Under the pieces are notes generated by a model that saw nothing but the letters and a program-made list of their open reading frames with translations, did not search any database and was not told where the DNA came from. DNA of 35,564 bases from contig NSJM01000027.1 of assembly GCA_002634395.1 (NCBI GenBank), positions 1 to 35,564 of the forward strand, read 5' to 3'. Source of the DNA: Candidatus Methylomirabilis sp. Lineage in GTDB: Bacteria > Methylomirabilota > Methylomirabilia > Methylomirabilales > Methylomirabilaceae. The position numbers and the translations under genes were made by a program. Shown piece after piece: positions 8,847 to 18,687 of this stretch (positions are counted from its first letter, which is position 1; each line of letters begins with the position of its first letter).

Positions 8847-9273
8847 CACGAATGTCCTCGTGTATTGTCGCGATGCCGACGAGCGGGATAAACAACCCCG
8901 CGCCCGCGCCTGGCTCGAAGCCCTCTGGCGTTCTCGATCGGGCCGCATCAGCACCCAGGTTCTCGCGGAATACTACGTAACGGTCACTCGTAAGCTCGAT
9001 CCTGGCCTCAGTGCTGAGCGTGCCAGAGCGGACGTAGTGATGCTTCGGGTGTGGAGACCTGCTGCCCTCGATTATGGCATCCTGGAAGCGGCTTGGACCG
9101 TACAAGATCGGCATCGTCTTGCGTGGTGGGACGCGCTGATCGTGGCGACCGCGCAGCGTCTTGGCTGCAGCTATCTGCTGAGCGAGGATTTTCAGGATCG
9201 GCAACGGTTCGAAGAGATAGAAGTGATCAATCCCTTCCTGCATGTCCCGGAAAAGACCCTGAGCTTACCGTAA
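8824..9273 (+). CDS. vapC: VapC-type PIN-domain ribonuclease toxin
   Basis: 149 residues, a complete PIN domain. The acidic residues expected for Mg2+-dependent RNase activity are present: D8 in FVDTNVLVY, E49 in QVLAEYY, D103 in WWDALIVATA, and E121/D122 in LLSEDFQD. Known VapC toxins cleave tRNA or rRNA and arrest growth; the target here is unknown. The ATG at 8824 lies inside the antitoxin gene, so translation is probably coupled. It looks functional, unlike the broken vapC just upstream, which has a different sequence, so this is not a simple duplicate. Confidence 0.9.
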   Translation: MSDLIFVDTNVLVYCRDADERDKQPRARAWLEALWRSRSGRISTQVLAEYYVTVTRKLDPGLSAERARADVVMLRVWRPAALDYGILEAAWTVQDRHRLAWWDALIVATAQRLGCSYLLSEDFQDRQRFEEIEVINPFLHVPEKTLSLP

Positions 9274-9309
9274 GCCGATGTACGATGTGATGACCGTGAC
9301 TGTGTCCAG

Positions 9310-9342
9310 CTTCTCCAAGATCTCCATCCTTCGGTTCCAACA
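9310..9342 (+). pseudogene. Remnant of a vapC 3' end
   Basis: These 33 bases match bases 8489-8521 of the broken vapC at 27 of 33 positions, and translate as FSKISILRFQH against FPQIPNLRLQH. Only the last codons of a PIN toxin gene survive, followed by the rfbD start codon 13 bases later. The intact vapBC therefore sits between two pieces that look like ends of related vapC genes. Confidence 0.6.
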
Positions 9343-9354
9343 CCCGCTGGTATT

Positions 9355-10224
9355 ATGACCACGCTGCTGATCGGGGCTGACGGGCAGTTGGGGAGCGAGT
9401 TGCGGCAGGCATTCGGCAGCCACGATTTAGTCCCACTGACCCACGCTGATTTCGAACTGACCGACCCGGGTCAAGTGCGGGAGACCGTGCGCACATACCG
9501 GCCCGATCTGATCCTGAATACCGCCGCCTATCATCGGGTCGATGAGTGCGAAGACTTTCCCGAACGCGCTGTTGCCGTCAATACGATTGCGGTGAGAGAT
9601 CTCGCTGTCGTCGCCAAAGAGATTGGAGCGATTTTCGTCCATTTCAGCACCGACTACGTCTTCGACGGCAGAAAGCGGACTCCCTATCAGGAGACCGATT
9701 CGCCCGGACCGTTGAGCGCATACGCGACCTCGAAGCTAGCCGGCGAGTACTTCGTCAGAGCGACGTTGCCGCAGCACTTCGTGATACGAACCTGCGGGCT
9801 GTACGGCGCGGCAGGCAGGCGCACCAAAATAGGGAATTTTGTCGAGACGATGCTCCGCCTGGCTCGGGAAGGGCGTGAGATTCGAGTAGTGGGAGACCAG
9901 ATCGTGACCCCTACGAGCGCCAAGGAGCTGGCCCGCAAGGTTGGACAACTCGTCGAAACCGGCGCGTACGGTCTCTACCACATCACGAACCATGGAGAAT
10001 GTTCATGGTACCAGTTTGCGTCGGCGATTTTTGAGATGGCCGGCCTCCACCCCCGCTTGCAGGAGACGACCGCCATCGCCTTCGGCGCTCCCGCCAGGCG
10101 CCCCGCCTACTCCGTCCTTGACAATGCGAATCTGCGATCGCTCGGTCTCGATGATCTGCGGTACTGGCGTGATGCCCTGGCCGACTACCTGGCCGAGCGC
10201 AAGGGCCTGCACGGTAAGGGGTGA
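9355..10224 (+). CDS. rfbD: dTDP-4-dehydrorhamnose reductase (RmlD)
   Basis: 289 residues, full length for the family. It catalyses the NAD(P)H-dependent last step of dTDP-L-rhamnose synthesis in the cytoplasm. Visible landmarks are the nucleotide-binding GADGQLG at residues 8-14, STDYVFDG near 102, the catalytic YxxxK as YATSKLAGE near 122, and the C-terminal LDNANLRSLGL typical of RmlD. The genes rmlA, rmlB and rmlC are not in the window, so the rest of the pathway must be elsewhere. It supplies rhamnose for the RgpF-like and GT2 genes nearby (inference). It is isolated between two vapBC modules. No strong ribosome binding site precedes the ATG, since vapC-derived sequence abuts it. Confidence 0.93.
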   Translation: MTTLLIGADGQLGSELRQAFGSHDLVPLTHADFELTDPGQVRETVRTYRPDLILNTAAYHRVDECEDFPERAVAVNTIAVRDLAVVAKEIGAIFVHFSTDYVFDGRKRTPYQETDSPGPLSAYATSKLAGEYFVRATLPQHFVIRTCGLYGAAGRRTKIGNFVETMLRLAREGREIRVVGDQIVTPTSAKELARKVGQLVETGAYGLYHITNHGECSWYQFASAIFEMAGLHPRLQETTAIAFGAPARRPAYSVLDNANLRSLGLDDLRYWRDALADYLAERKGLHGKG

Positions 10225-10228
10225 GAAC

Positions 10229-10262
10229 TTGACACTCATATGCTTGAGTATTAGAGTACTCT
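10229..10262 (+). promoter_or_regulatory. Promoter and palindromic operator of the second vapBC
   Basis: TTGACA (10229-10234), 17 bp, then TAGAGT (10252-10257). The -10 box overlaps a perfect 10-bp palindrome, AGAGTACTCT (10253-10262), and the spacer holds a second inverted pair, ACTCA (10234-10238) and TGAGT (10245-10249). Both are candidate sites for the RHH antitoxin. A ribosome binding site GGAGGTG follows at 10264-10270. Confidence 0.6.
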
Positions 10263-10278
10263 CGGAGGTGATGCGCGC

Positions 10279-10536
10279 GTGCGAACGACGATTGAACTGA
10301 CTGACGATCAACGGGCGAAGCTCCTGACGCTGGCGGCGAAACGACGACTCCGAGGCTACTCGACCTTGATTCATGAAGCGTTGGAACGCTACCTCGAAGA
10401 GAGACCAAACGGAGGGCGGATGGGCGCTGGGGTGAGAGCCGCCAAAGCTGCGCGGAAGGCCCGAGGCACGCTTTCGGAGGCCGAGGCTGAGCGGATGCGG
10501 CGACGCATAGCGGAGCTGTGGAAGCGGTGGCGGTGA
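10279..10536 (+). CDS. vapB: VapB-type ribbon-helix-helix antitoxin
   Basis: 85 residues from a GTG start placed 8 nt after GGAGGTG. The N-terminus RTTIELTDDQRAKLLTLAAKR and GYSTLIHEALERYLEE form a ribbon-helix-helix DNA-binding domain. The Ala/Arg-rich C-terminal half (residues 48-85) is basic and helical and is the probable toxin-binding region. It overlaps the toxin start by four bases (GTGA), giving tight translational coupling. It should repress the palindromic promoter immediately upstream. Confidence 0.85.
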   Translation: MRTTIELTDDQRAKLLTLAAKRRLRGYSTLIHEALERYLEERPNGGRMGAGVRAAKAARKARGTLSEAEAERMRRRIAELWKRWR

Positions 10537-10931
10537 AGTTCGTTCTGGACAGCGATGTCCTGATCGACCTGTTCGCCGGATACGAGCCTGCCGGCTCAGT
10601 CATTCCACACTTGCTGGAGATGGACTTGGCGGCTACGACGGCAATCACGGCCTATGAGTTGCACTCCGGCGCTTCTCGTGCAAGTGATCGACAGCACCTC
10701 CACGACTTCCTGGCGACACTGATAATTCTTCCCGTAGACGTTCAGTCGGCGCGACGCGCTGGGGCTGTCGATCTTTCGCTCAGGCGTCAAGGCCAACCGA
10801 TCAATCCGGGCGACAATCTCATCGCCGGGATATGCCTAGTCCGCGATTTAGCCTTGGTCACTCGAAATGTCAGCCACTTCCGCCGGGTCGCCGACTTGAA
10901 AGTAGTCACATTAGCGGATCTTTTCGATTAA
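10533..10931 (+). CDS. vapC: VapC-type PIN-domain toxin
   Basis: 132 residues from the GTG at 10533, which overlaps the antitoxin stop codon; an in-frame GTG at 10518 would add five residues but leave the conserved start MKFVLDSDVLIDL internal. PIN landmarks are D6/D8, E42 in TAYELHSG, and D93 in NPGDNLIAG. The fourth position reads TRNVSHF, an Asn variant common in this family. It is a predicted RNase toxin paired with the preceding antitoxin; the RNA target cannot be read from sequence. It differs clearly from the vapC at 8824, so the two modules were probably acquired separately. Confidence 0.88.
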   Translation: MKFVLDSDVLIDLFAGYEPAGSVIPHLLEMDLAATTAITAYELHSGASRASDRQHLHDFLATLIILPVDVQSARRAGAVDLSLRRQGQPINPGDNLIAGICLVRDLALVTRNVSHFRRVADLKVVTLADLFD

Positions 10932-10952
10932 TAGATCGCATGAAATGTCAAT

Positions 10953-11070
10953 GTCATTGCCGGGAAAGTTTCCCTCGCGGGTCATTGCGAGGCGACGCCG
11001 AAGCAATCTCACAGTCGTTCAGGACAACTACGCTGCGATTGCCGCGCTCCCGGTAGTTACCCGCAATGAC
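10953..11070. repeat. Intergenic fold-back repeat with GTCATTGCG ends
   Basis: GTCATTGC at 10953 and GTCATTGCGAGG at 10981 face CGCAATGAC at 11062-11070. An inner pair, GAAGCAATCTC (about 11000) and GCGATTGCC (11035), also points inward. Repeats beginning GTCATTGCGAGG with an internal GAAGCAATCTC are familiar from intergenic regions of many bacterial genomes. It fills most of the gap between vapC and the GT2 gene, and no gene is seen in it. Confidence 0.7.
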
Positions 11071-11105
11071 AAGCCGATAGGTTGAAGTAGAAGTGAGAAG
11101 ACACT

Positions 11106-12098
11106 GTGACTGATCCACGGGTGGCGGTGGGGATCATCAACTACGGTGATTACCGACACCTGCCCGCCTGCCTGGACAGCGTCAAGCGGCAGACACTGCC
11201 GCCCCAGCGGATCATCCTGGTCGACAACCAGAGTCAAGCCGATGAGGTCGGGCGTATCAGCAGGGCCTATCCGGAAGTGCGGATCCTGTCGATGCAGGAC
11301 AATCTGGGGTACAGCGGCGGAGCCAATCGTATTATCCGAGAGGCGAGAAGGGACGAGGATATCTTCTTACTCAACCCGGATGTGGTGCTCGATCAACGGC
11401 ATCTGGAGGAGCTGGTTCAGGCGATGCGATCGAATTCCGGGGCAGGCGCGGCGGGCGGCAAGCTTCTTTTGGGTGATTCCGATGTCGCGGGCAGACCGAA
11501 CGATGACGCGCCGCGGCGACTTGATACCACTGGTCACCTGATCTTCCGAACTCGGCGGATTATCGACCGGGGCCATGGCGAATCGGATGTGGGCCAGTAT
11601 GACAGACCCGAGGAGATCTTCAGTATCTGTGGAGCGGCGGTCTTGTATCGCAGGTCAATGCTCGAGGATGTCCGAATCGACGGAGAGTGCTTCGACGAGG
11701 ACTTTTTCGCCTACAAGGAGGACGTCGATATCTGTTGGCGGGCTCAGTTGTTCGGATGGACCGCGCTCTACCACCCGGCGGCAACCGCCTATCATCTGAG
11801 GGGATGGAAGCGCGGCGATGATCGGCGGCGCGTCCCCTGGCTCCGGAAATATCACTCCTTCAAGAATCATGTGTTGATGATGATCAAAAATGAACTTCCG
11901 GCCCTGTTGCGGCGGGATTTGCTGCCGATCTTCTGGCTGGGGACGTGCGCCATGGCCTATGTGACTCTCGCGGAGCCTGCGCTGTGGAAGGCGGCATTGG
12001 ATCTGACGCGGTATTGGCCCAAGGCTCGTCGTAAGCGACATATCATTATGGCGCGCCGCCGCGCCTCAGCGGACCGGATGGGTCGCTGGTTCGTGTAG
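11106..12098 (+). CDS. GT2 family glycosyltransferase (rhamnosyltransferase-like)
   Basis: 330 residues from a GTG start preceded by GAGAAG. GT-A fold landmarks are VGIINYGDYRHLPACLDSV at the start, LVDNQS near residue 40, the metal-binding LLNPDVVL near 97, and YKEDVDICWRAQLFGW near 205, which supplies the catalytic acidic pair of WbbL-type enzymes. A short hydrophobic C-terminal segment (GTCAMAYVTLAEPALW) may touch the membrane. It is probably a cytoplasmic-face transferase extending an undecaprenyl-linked O-antigen or exopolysaccharide. Rhamnose as donor sugar is a guess from similarity and from nearby rfbD. It is followed four bases later by a GT4 gene and is likely co-transcribed with it. 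Confidence 0.9.
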   Translation: MTDPRVAVGIINYGDYRHLPACLDSVKRQTLPPQRIILVDNQSQADEVGRISRAYPEVRILSMQDNLGYSGGANRIIREARRDEDIFLLNPDVVLDQRHLEELVQAMRSNSGAGAAGGKLLLGDSDVAGRPNDDAPRRLDTTGHLIFRTRRIIDRGHGESDVGQYDRPEEIFSICGAAVLYRRSMLEDVRIDGECFDEDFFAYKEDVDICWRAQLFGWTALYHPAATAYHLRGWKRGDDRRRVPWLRKYHSFKNHVLMMIKNELPALLRRDLLPIFWLGTCAMAYVTLAEPALWKAALDLTRYWPKARRKRHIIMARRRASADRMGRWFV

Positions 12099-12102
12099 CT
12101 GC

Positions 12103-13332
12103 ATGATGTTGGCTGAGGCAAATGTTGCGCTGATTCACGATTGGCTGACGGGAATGCGTGGCGGAGAGCGCTGCCTGGAGTCGTTCTGTGAACTATTTCC
12201 AAAAGCAGACATCTTTACCCTGCTACACATACCGGGAAGCGTATCACAGACCATCGAAGAACGGCGGATCCGAACGTCGGTTATTCAGACGCTACCGTAT
12301 TCCGCGACCTGCTATCGTTACTATCTTCCGCTTTTCCCATGGGCTGTCGAGCAGTTTACGCTCGACGGGTATGACCTGATCCTTTCCAGCAGTCACTGTG
12401 TGGCGAAGGGGATTAAGCCCCCACCTCAGACGCTTCATCTCGCGTACCTGTATACCCCGATGCGGTATATCTGGGACATGCAGGATGCCTATGTGGCCGC
12501 CGGCCGGATGGGGCCGGTATCCAGATTGATACTGCCTGCTGTCGCCGAACGCTTACGACGGTGGGATGTCACAGTGAACGCCAGAGTTGATCACTTCATT
12601 GCCATTTCATATTATGTAGCGGATCGTATCCGCCGCCATTACGGCCGGGAGGCTGCGGTGATCTATCCTCCGGTCGAGACCGCGCGCTTTCATATCGCCG
12701 AACGGACGGATGATTACTACCTGGTGGCCGGGGCCTTTGCCCCCTATAAGCGGATCGATCTGGCGATCGAGGCCTTTAACCGCCTGCGGCGACGCCTGGT
12801 GATCGTGGGTGAGGGACAGGAGAGGAGTCGCCTGCGGCACATGGCAGGTCCTACTATCGAGTTTCTTGGGTGGCGATCCGATCGCGAGGTCGCCGACCTT
12901 CTCAGCCGCTGCCGTGCGCTGGTCTTTCCGGGTGAAGAAGACTTCGGCATTCTCCCCGTAGAAGCTATGGCCTGTGGACGGCCGGTCATTGCGTATGGGA
13001 AGGGTGGTGTGACGGAAACGGTCATTCCGTTGGATCGTTCAACGTTCAACGTTCAACGTTCAGAGTTAAAAGACTCTCTCAACCTCGAACCCGGAACCCG
13101 GAACCTTGAACCTGGCACTCCCACCGGCATTTTTTTCTACGAACAGACCGTTGAGGCGTTGGTCCAGGCCGTCGATCTTTTCGAGCGCTCATCTGATCGA
13201 TTCGATCCGGAGGCGCTTCGTGCACATGCCTTCACCTTTGATCGCTCGATCTTCGAAAAACGGATCGCGAGCTATATTGGTGAACGCCTTGAGGAATGGA
13301 AGCGTGGGGGGCGCCGTCGCCGGCCATGCTGA
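12103..13332 (+). CDS. GT4 family glycosyltransferase with an in-frame repeat insertion
   Basis: 409 residues. N-terminal GT-B half: ALIHDWLTGMRGGERCLE, SSSHCVAKGI, LYTPMRYIWDM. C-terminal half: VAGAFAPYKRIDLAIEAF and the EX7E motif E-DFGILPV-E, a WbaZ/mannosyltransferase-like pattern. Between GGVTETVIP and PTGIFFYEQT, where family members normally run almost directly on, about 32 residues (residues 308-339) are inserted. They are encoded by the heptad fold-back repeat at 13036-13113, keep the reading frame, and probably form a surface loop. The stop TGA lies inside the start ATGCTGA of the next gene, suggesting translational coupling. Confidence 0.9.
   Translation: MMLAEANVALIHDWLTGMRGGERCLESFCELFPKADIFTLLHIPGSVSQTIEERRIRTSVIQTLPYSATCYRYYLPLFPWAVEQFTLDGYDLILSSSHCVAKGIKPPPQTLHLAYLYTPMRYIWDMQDAYVAAGRMGPVSRLILPAVAERLRRWDVTVNARVDHFIAISYYVADRIRRHYGREAAVIYPPVETARFHIAERTDDYYLVAGAFAPYKRIDLAIEAFNRLRRRLVIVGEGQERSRLRHMAGPTIEFLGWRSDREVADLLSRCRALVFPGEEDFGILPVEAMACGRPVIAYGKGGVTETVIPLDRSTFNVQRSELKDSLNLEPGTRNLEPGTPTGIFFYEQTVEALVQAVDLFERSSDRFDPEALRAHAFTFDRSIFEKRIASYIGERLEEWKRGGRRRRPC
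13036..13113 (+). repeat. Heptad fold-back element inside a coding region
   Basis: The 5' arm is CGTTCAA repeated three times plus CGTTCAG (13036-13063). A spacer holding GAGTT and GACTCTC follows. The 3' arm has four heptads at 13086-13113 (CGAACCC, GGAACCC, GGAACCT, TGAACCT). The arms are imperfectly complementary, with GTTC facing GAAC. Both have a 7-bp period, the same architecture as the intergenic elements at 14730-19668 but with a different heptad. Confidence 0.85.
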
Positions 13333-14729
13333 AACGCCACAGTCAGTTTATCGAAAGTCTCATGCTGCTGGCCGACCTGCTGGTGATCAGCATCAGTTGG
13401 CTTGGCTCGTACTATTTCCGATTCTATTGGGGTCCGGTTCAAGTCTATCGAGACATCCCTGACGTCCGTCCATACCTCTTGCTGCTCGGCCTTATTGTCA
13501 TCGTCTGGGGCGTTGCGTTTAAGGCCTTCGGGTTGTATCGTCCCAAGCGCATCGCCTCGCGGCTTGCCGAGGTGAGGGATATTGCCAAGGCCTCCACCCT
13601 CGCGGTGTTGATCCTTATTGCGGCCACGTTCTTTCTCAGGCAGTTCGAGTTCTCGCGTATTGTCATCGCCTGTTTTTGGGTCTTCAGCATCGTGTCGGTG
13701 AGCCTTGTCAGGAGCAGCTTCCGCGAGGTGCTCCGTGTGACAAGGCGCAGTGGCTACAATCTCCGCCATGTCCTGATTGTCGGCGAAGGAGCGTTGGCGC
13801 GAACGGTCGCAGAAAAGATCCGGGCTCGTCCGGAATTGGGATTTCGCATCAGGGGGCTCCTGGTCGGGGATCCGAATATGGTTGGGCAACAGGTTGACGG
13901 ACTGAGCGCGCTTGGCACCTATGAGCAGGCAGGGGAACTGGCGGAAGCGCTGTCGATCGATCGAGTGTTCATCGCTATTCCGCTGGAGGCCTACGGGCGA
14001 ATGGAGGCGATTCTTCGCAGTCTGGAGGACGGGACTGCCGCCGTCAACGCCGTCCCGGATCTCCATCAGTATGTGACGTTGCGTGGCGGGGTAGAAGAGT
14101 TCGACGGCCTGCCCCTCATCAGCCTGCAAGATTCGCCCCATTACGGGTGGAACCAGGTCGGCAAAAGGGTGATGGATATCGTCCTGTCGAGCGTAGCCCT
14201 CCTGATTACCGGGCCGCTGTTGCTCCTTGTTGCGGCCATCATCAAGTTCACATCGCCAGGCCCGGTTCTCTACCGTCAGGAGCGCATGGGACTGGACGGC
14301 AGAACCTTCCGGATGCTGAAGTTCCGGTCGATGGGGATTGACGCAGAGGATGAGACCGGCCCGGTATGGGCCACGCTGGATGATGAGCGTCGAACGGCGA
14401 TTGGAACATGGCTTCGCCGGACCTCACTGGATGAGCTGCCGCAACTGTTCAATGTGCTGAAAGGAGAGATGAGTCTGGTTGGCCCCCGCCCGGAACGGCC
14501 GGTTTTTATCGAAGAGTTTCGGAAACAGATCCCTCGCTATATGCTCCGGCACAAGGTGAAAGCGGGCATTACCGGATGGGCCCAGGTCAATGGGTGGAGG
14601 GGCGATACCTCGATCGAGAGGCGGATCGAGTGCGATCTGTTCTATATCGAGAACTGGTCATTACTTTTCGATTGGAGGATTCTCTGGCTGAGTCTTTGGA
14701 AAGGGTTCATCCACAAGAATGCCATGTAA
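13326..14729 (+). CDS. Polyprenyl-phosphate sugar-1-phosphate transferase (WcaJ/WbaP-like)
   Basis: 467 residues from ATG 13326, which overlaps the previous stop; an upstream in-frame ATG at 13296 would add ten atypical residues. The N-terminal third has four to five hydrophobic segments (for example LMLLADLLVISISWLGSYYF). A CoA-binding-like Rossmann domain follows (VLIVGEGALARTVAEKI, near residue 155). The C-terminal catalytic domain has a membrane re-entrant helix (VALLITGPLLLLVAAIIK), then RMGLDGRTFRMLKFRSM, SLDELPQLFNVLKGEMSLVGPRPE and GITGWAQVNGWRGDT, all hallmarks of bacterial initiating sugar transferases. It starts repeat-unit assembly by loading glucose- or galactose-1-phosphate on undecaprenyl phosphate. 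The exact sugar is not certain. Confidence 0.95.
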   Translation: MLKRHSQFIESLMLLADLLVISISWLGSYYFRFYWGPVQVYRDIPDVRPYLLLLGLIVIVWGVAFKAFGLYRPKRIASRLAEVRDIAKASTLAVLILIAATFFLRQFEFSRIVIACFWVFSIVSVSLVRSSFREVLRVTRRSGYNLRHVLIVGEGALARTVAEKIRARPELGFRIRGLLVGDPNMVGQQVDGLSALGTYEQAGELAEALSIDRVFIAIPLEAYGRMEAILRSLEDGTAAVNAVPDLHQYVTLRGGVEEFDGLPLISLQDSPHYGWNQVGKRVMDIVLSSVALLITGPLLLLVAAIIKFTSPGPVLYRQERMGLDGRTFRMLKFRSMGIDAEDETGPVWATLDDERRTAIGTWLRRTSLDELPQLFNVLKGEMSLVGPRPERPVFIEEFRKQIPRYMLRHKVKAGITGWAQVNGWRGDTSIERRIECDLFYIENWSLLFDWRILWLSLWKGFIHKNAM

Positions 14730-14817
14730 AGGGCTAGGGTATAGGGTAAGTACGAGGAGAGAGTGCGCTGGTTGGTCTTTTTACCTATACCCTCTACCCT
14801 AACCCCTCAACCCTGCC
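14730..14817 (+). repeat. Heptad fold-back element A
   Basis: Directly after the stop codon comes a G-rich arm (AGGGCT, AGGGTAT, AGGGTAA; 14730-14750), then about 28 bp of spacer, then a C-rich arm of 7-bp units (ATACCCT, CTACCCT, AACCCCT, CAACCCT; about 14784-14814). The arms are complementary and would pair in RNA. The ribosome binding site GGGAGG of the next gene follows. Confidence 0.85.
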
Positions 14818-14832
14818 TTAAAGGGAGGTCTC

Positions 14833-15783
14833 ATGAGAGTGCTGGTAACGGGCGGGGCCGGTTTTATCGGATCGCATGTCGTAGACGCCTTGATCAGGGA
14901 GGGCCATGACGTTGCGGTGGTCGACGATCTCTCGATGGGTAAACGAGAGCAGGTCCATCCGGCGGCGCGCTTTTACAGGGTAGACATTCGTGACCGTCAG
15001 GCACTGGAGGAGGTCTTTCGAGCCGAGCGCCCGGAGGCGGTCAACCATCACGCAGCCCAGGGCAATCTGCGCCGATCGATGAGCGAACCGTCGTTTGATG
15101 CCTCCGTGAACATTGTCGGCTCGCTCGTGCTGGTTGAACTTTCTCTCGCCTACAAGGTCAAGAAATTCATTAATATCTCGTCTGGGGGAGCAGTCTATGG
15201 CGAACCCCAGCGGCTTCCGGTCGACGAGATCCATCCGATCCGTCCGGCATCTGTGTACGGGGTGAGTAAGTATGCCGTCGAGCAGTACCTGCGCCTCTTC
15301 GATGGGTCCGGGTTGGACTACACGATCCTGCGGTACGCCAATGTCTACGGTCCCCGGCAGAATCCCGCCGGGGAGGCCGGTGTCGTGGCGATCTTCAGCC
15401 GCCAGATGCTCGCCGGTGAGCGTCCGACGATTTTCGGCGACGGCACCAAGACCCGAGATTACGTCTATGTTGATGACGTTGTTGGGGCGAACCTCCTGGC
15501 GATGACCGAGACGCACGCTGCAGGCCGAAGTTATAATGTAGGTCTGGGGCGCGAGGTAAGCGACCGGCAGATCTTTGAGCTGATACGCAGGGCGGTGGGG
15601 GTCACGGTGGAGCCGATTCTGGCGTCGAAACGTCCTGGGGAGATCGACAGGATCTGCCTGGATGCTTCGTTGGCCAACGCAGAGTTGGGCTGGGAGCCGA
15701 CTATTTTCCTTGAAGAGGGAATCTCACGAAGTGTGGCGTTTTATCGGGCGGATGGGTCCTGTCGCGCACAGGAAAGCCGTTGA
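14833..15783 (+). CDS. NAD-dependent sugar-nucleotide epimerase/dehydratase (GalE-like)
   Basis: 316 residues, an extended short-chain dehydrogenase. The N-terminus VTGGAGFIGSHVVDAL is the NAD-binding GxxGxxG, HHAAQGNLRRS is the usual second motif, SSGGAVYGE precedes the catalytic YGVSK (YxxxK, near residue 146), and RYANVYGPRQ plus RDYVYVDDVV are typical of UDP-glucose 4-epimerase-like proteins. It probably interconverts UDP-hexoses (Glc/Gal or GlcNAc/GalNAc, or the uronic acids) for the glycan made by the neighbouring transferases. The substrate cannot be fixed from sequence. A good AAGGGAGG ribosome binding site lies four bases before the ATG, directly after the repeat arm. Confidence 0.9.
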   Translation: MRVLVTGGAGFIGSHVVDALIREGHDVAVVDDLSMGKREQVHPAARFYRVDIRDRQALEEVFRAERPEAVNHHAAQGNLRRSMSEPSFDASVNIVGSLVLVELSLAYKVKKFINISSGGAVYGEPQRLPVDEIHPIRPASVYGVSKYAVEQYLRLFDGSGLDYTILRYANVYGPRQNPAGEAGVVAIFSRQMLAGERPTIFGDGTKTRDYVYVDDVVGANLLAMTETHAAGRSYNVGLGREVSDRQIFELIRRAVGVTVEPILASKRPGEIDRICLDASLANAELGWEPTIFLEEGISRSVAFYRADGSCRAQESR

Positions 15784-15843
15784 ATTTTCTCGTGATTTCG
15801 GCTAGTCTGACGGGTATACGCATTGGTTAGAAAGGCTCCGTCA

Positions 15844-16819
15844 GTGGAGGTGGCTATTCGGTATCGACAGATCGTGACCCGTTTTCCCCAGAGGCGGCTC
15901 CTCGTCCTCGGAGATATCATGGTGGACGAGTATATCCGAGGGAGCGTGTCTCGGCTTTCTCCTGAAGCCCCGGTCCCGGTGGTGGAGGTAGAAGCCGAAA
16001 GCTTTCGCCTGGGAGGGGCGGGCAATGTGGCTGCCAACGTCCAATCCTTAGGCGGACAGGCGATCCTGGTAGGAGTGGTCGGCAACGATTTGCCGGGAGA
16101 ACGTCTGATCCATCAGCTTGAGGCTGTCGGGATAAAAAGTGATGGGGTCGTGCTGGACCGCACGCGTCAGACCACCATCAAGACTCGAGTTGTAGCGGGA
16201 AGCCAACAGATTGTTCGATTTGATCGCGAGAGCATGTCGGACCTCTCGAAGGAAGCCGCGGATCGGGTACTTGCACTGGCGGCAGAGCGGCTTGCTGATG
16301 CGGATATTGTGCTCATCTCGGATTACGCCAAGGGAGTGATCAGTAAACGGGTTGCTCGGCAGATCCTCTCTCTTGCACGACGTTTTCAGAAAACCATCGT
16401 CGTTGATCCGAAAGTGCATAATCTTCCTCTTTACAAAGGGGCCACAGTGATTACCCCAAACCATCATGAGGCGTTGGCGTTCGCCCATCTTCCCGCATGG
16501 GGGCAACAGGATCTCCTCGCCGTTGCGGGATCAGAGCTACTCCGGAAACTCGAGGTCAAGGCGGTGTTGGTGACGAGGGGAGAGCACGGGATGTCGCTGT
16601 TTGAGGATGGACGGGTCACGCATATCCCGGCAGTTGCTAAGGAGGTCTACGATGTTACGGGGGCGGGGGATACTGTCTTAGCCACCCTTGCCCTGGCTAT
16701 GGCCTCCGGCGCTTCCCTGCGAGAGGCGGCCGTTATCGCCAACCATGCAGCCGGTGTCGTGGTGGGAAGGGCGGGGACAGCAACCGTCAGCCGGGAAGAG
16801 TTGCTGGACGCGTTAAAAG

Positions 16820-16830
<11 letters not shown>
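15844..16830 (+). CDS. hldA: D-glycero-beta-D-manno-heptose-7-phosphate kinase (HldE kinase domain, RfaE1-like)
   Basis: 328 residues from GTG 15844, chosen because AGAAAGG lies 8 nt upstream; TTG 15823 is possible but has no such site. It is a PfkB/ribokinase-family sugar kinase: LVLGDIMVDEYIRG, SPEAPVPVVEV and LGGAGNVAANV at the N-terminus, and the anion-hole and catalytic DVTGAGDTVLATLALA near the C-terminus. It phosphorylates heptose-7-phosphate at C1 on the way to ADP-L-glycero-D-manno-heptose for the LPS inner core. The adenylyltransferase domain fused in E. coli HldE is absent, so a separate hldC-like gene is expected elsewhere. The stop codon TAG is formed by the first heptads of repeat element B. 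Confidence 0.9.
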
Positions 16831-18685
<1,855 letters not shown>

Positions 18686-18687
18686 TT

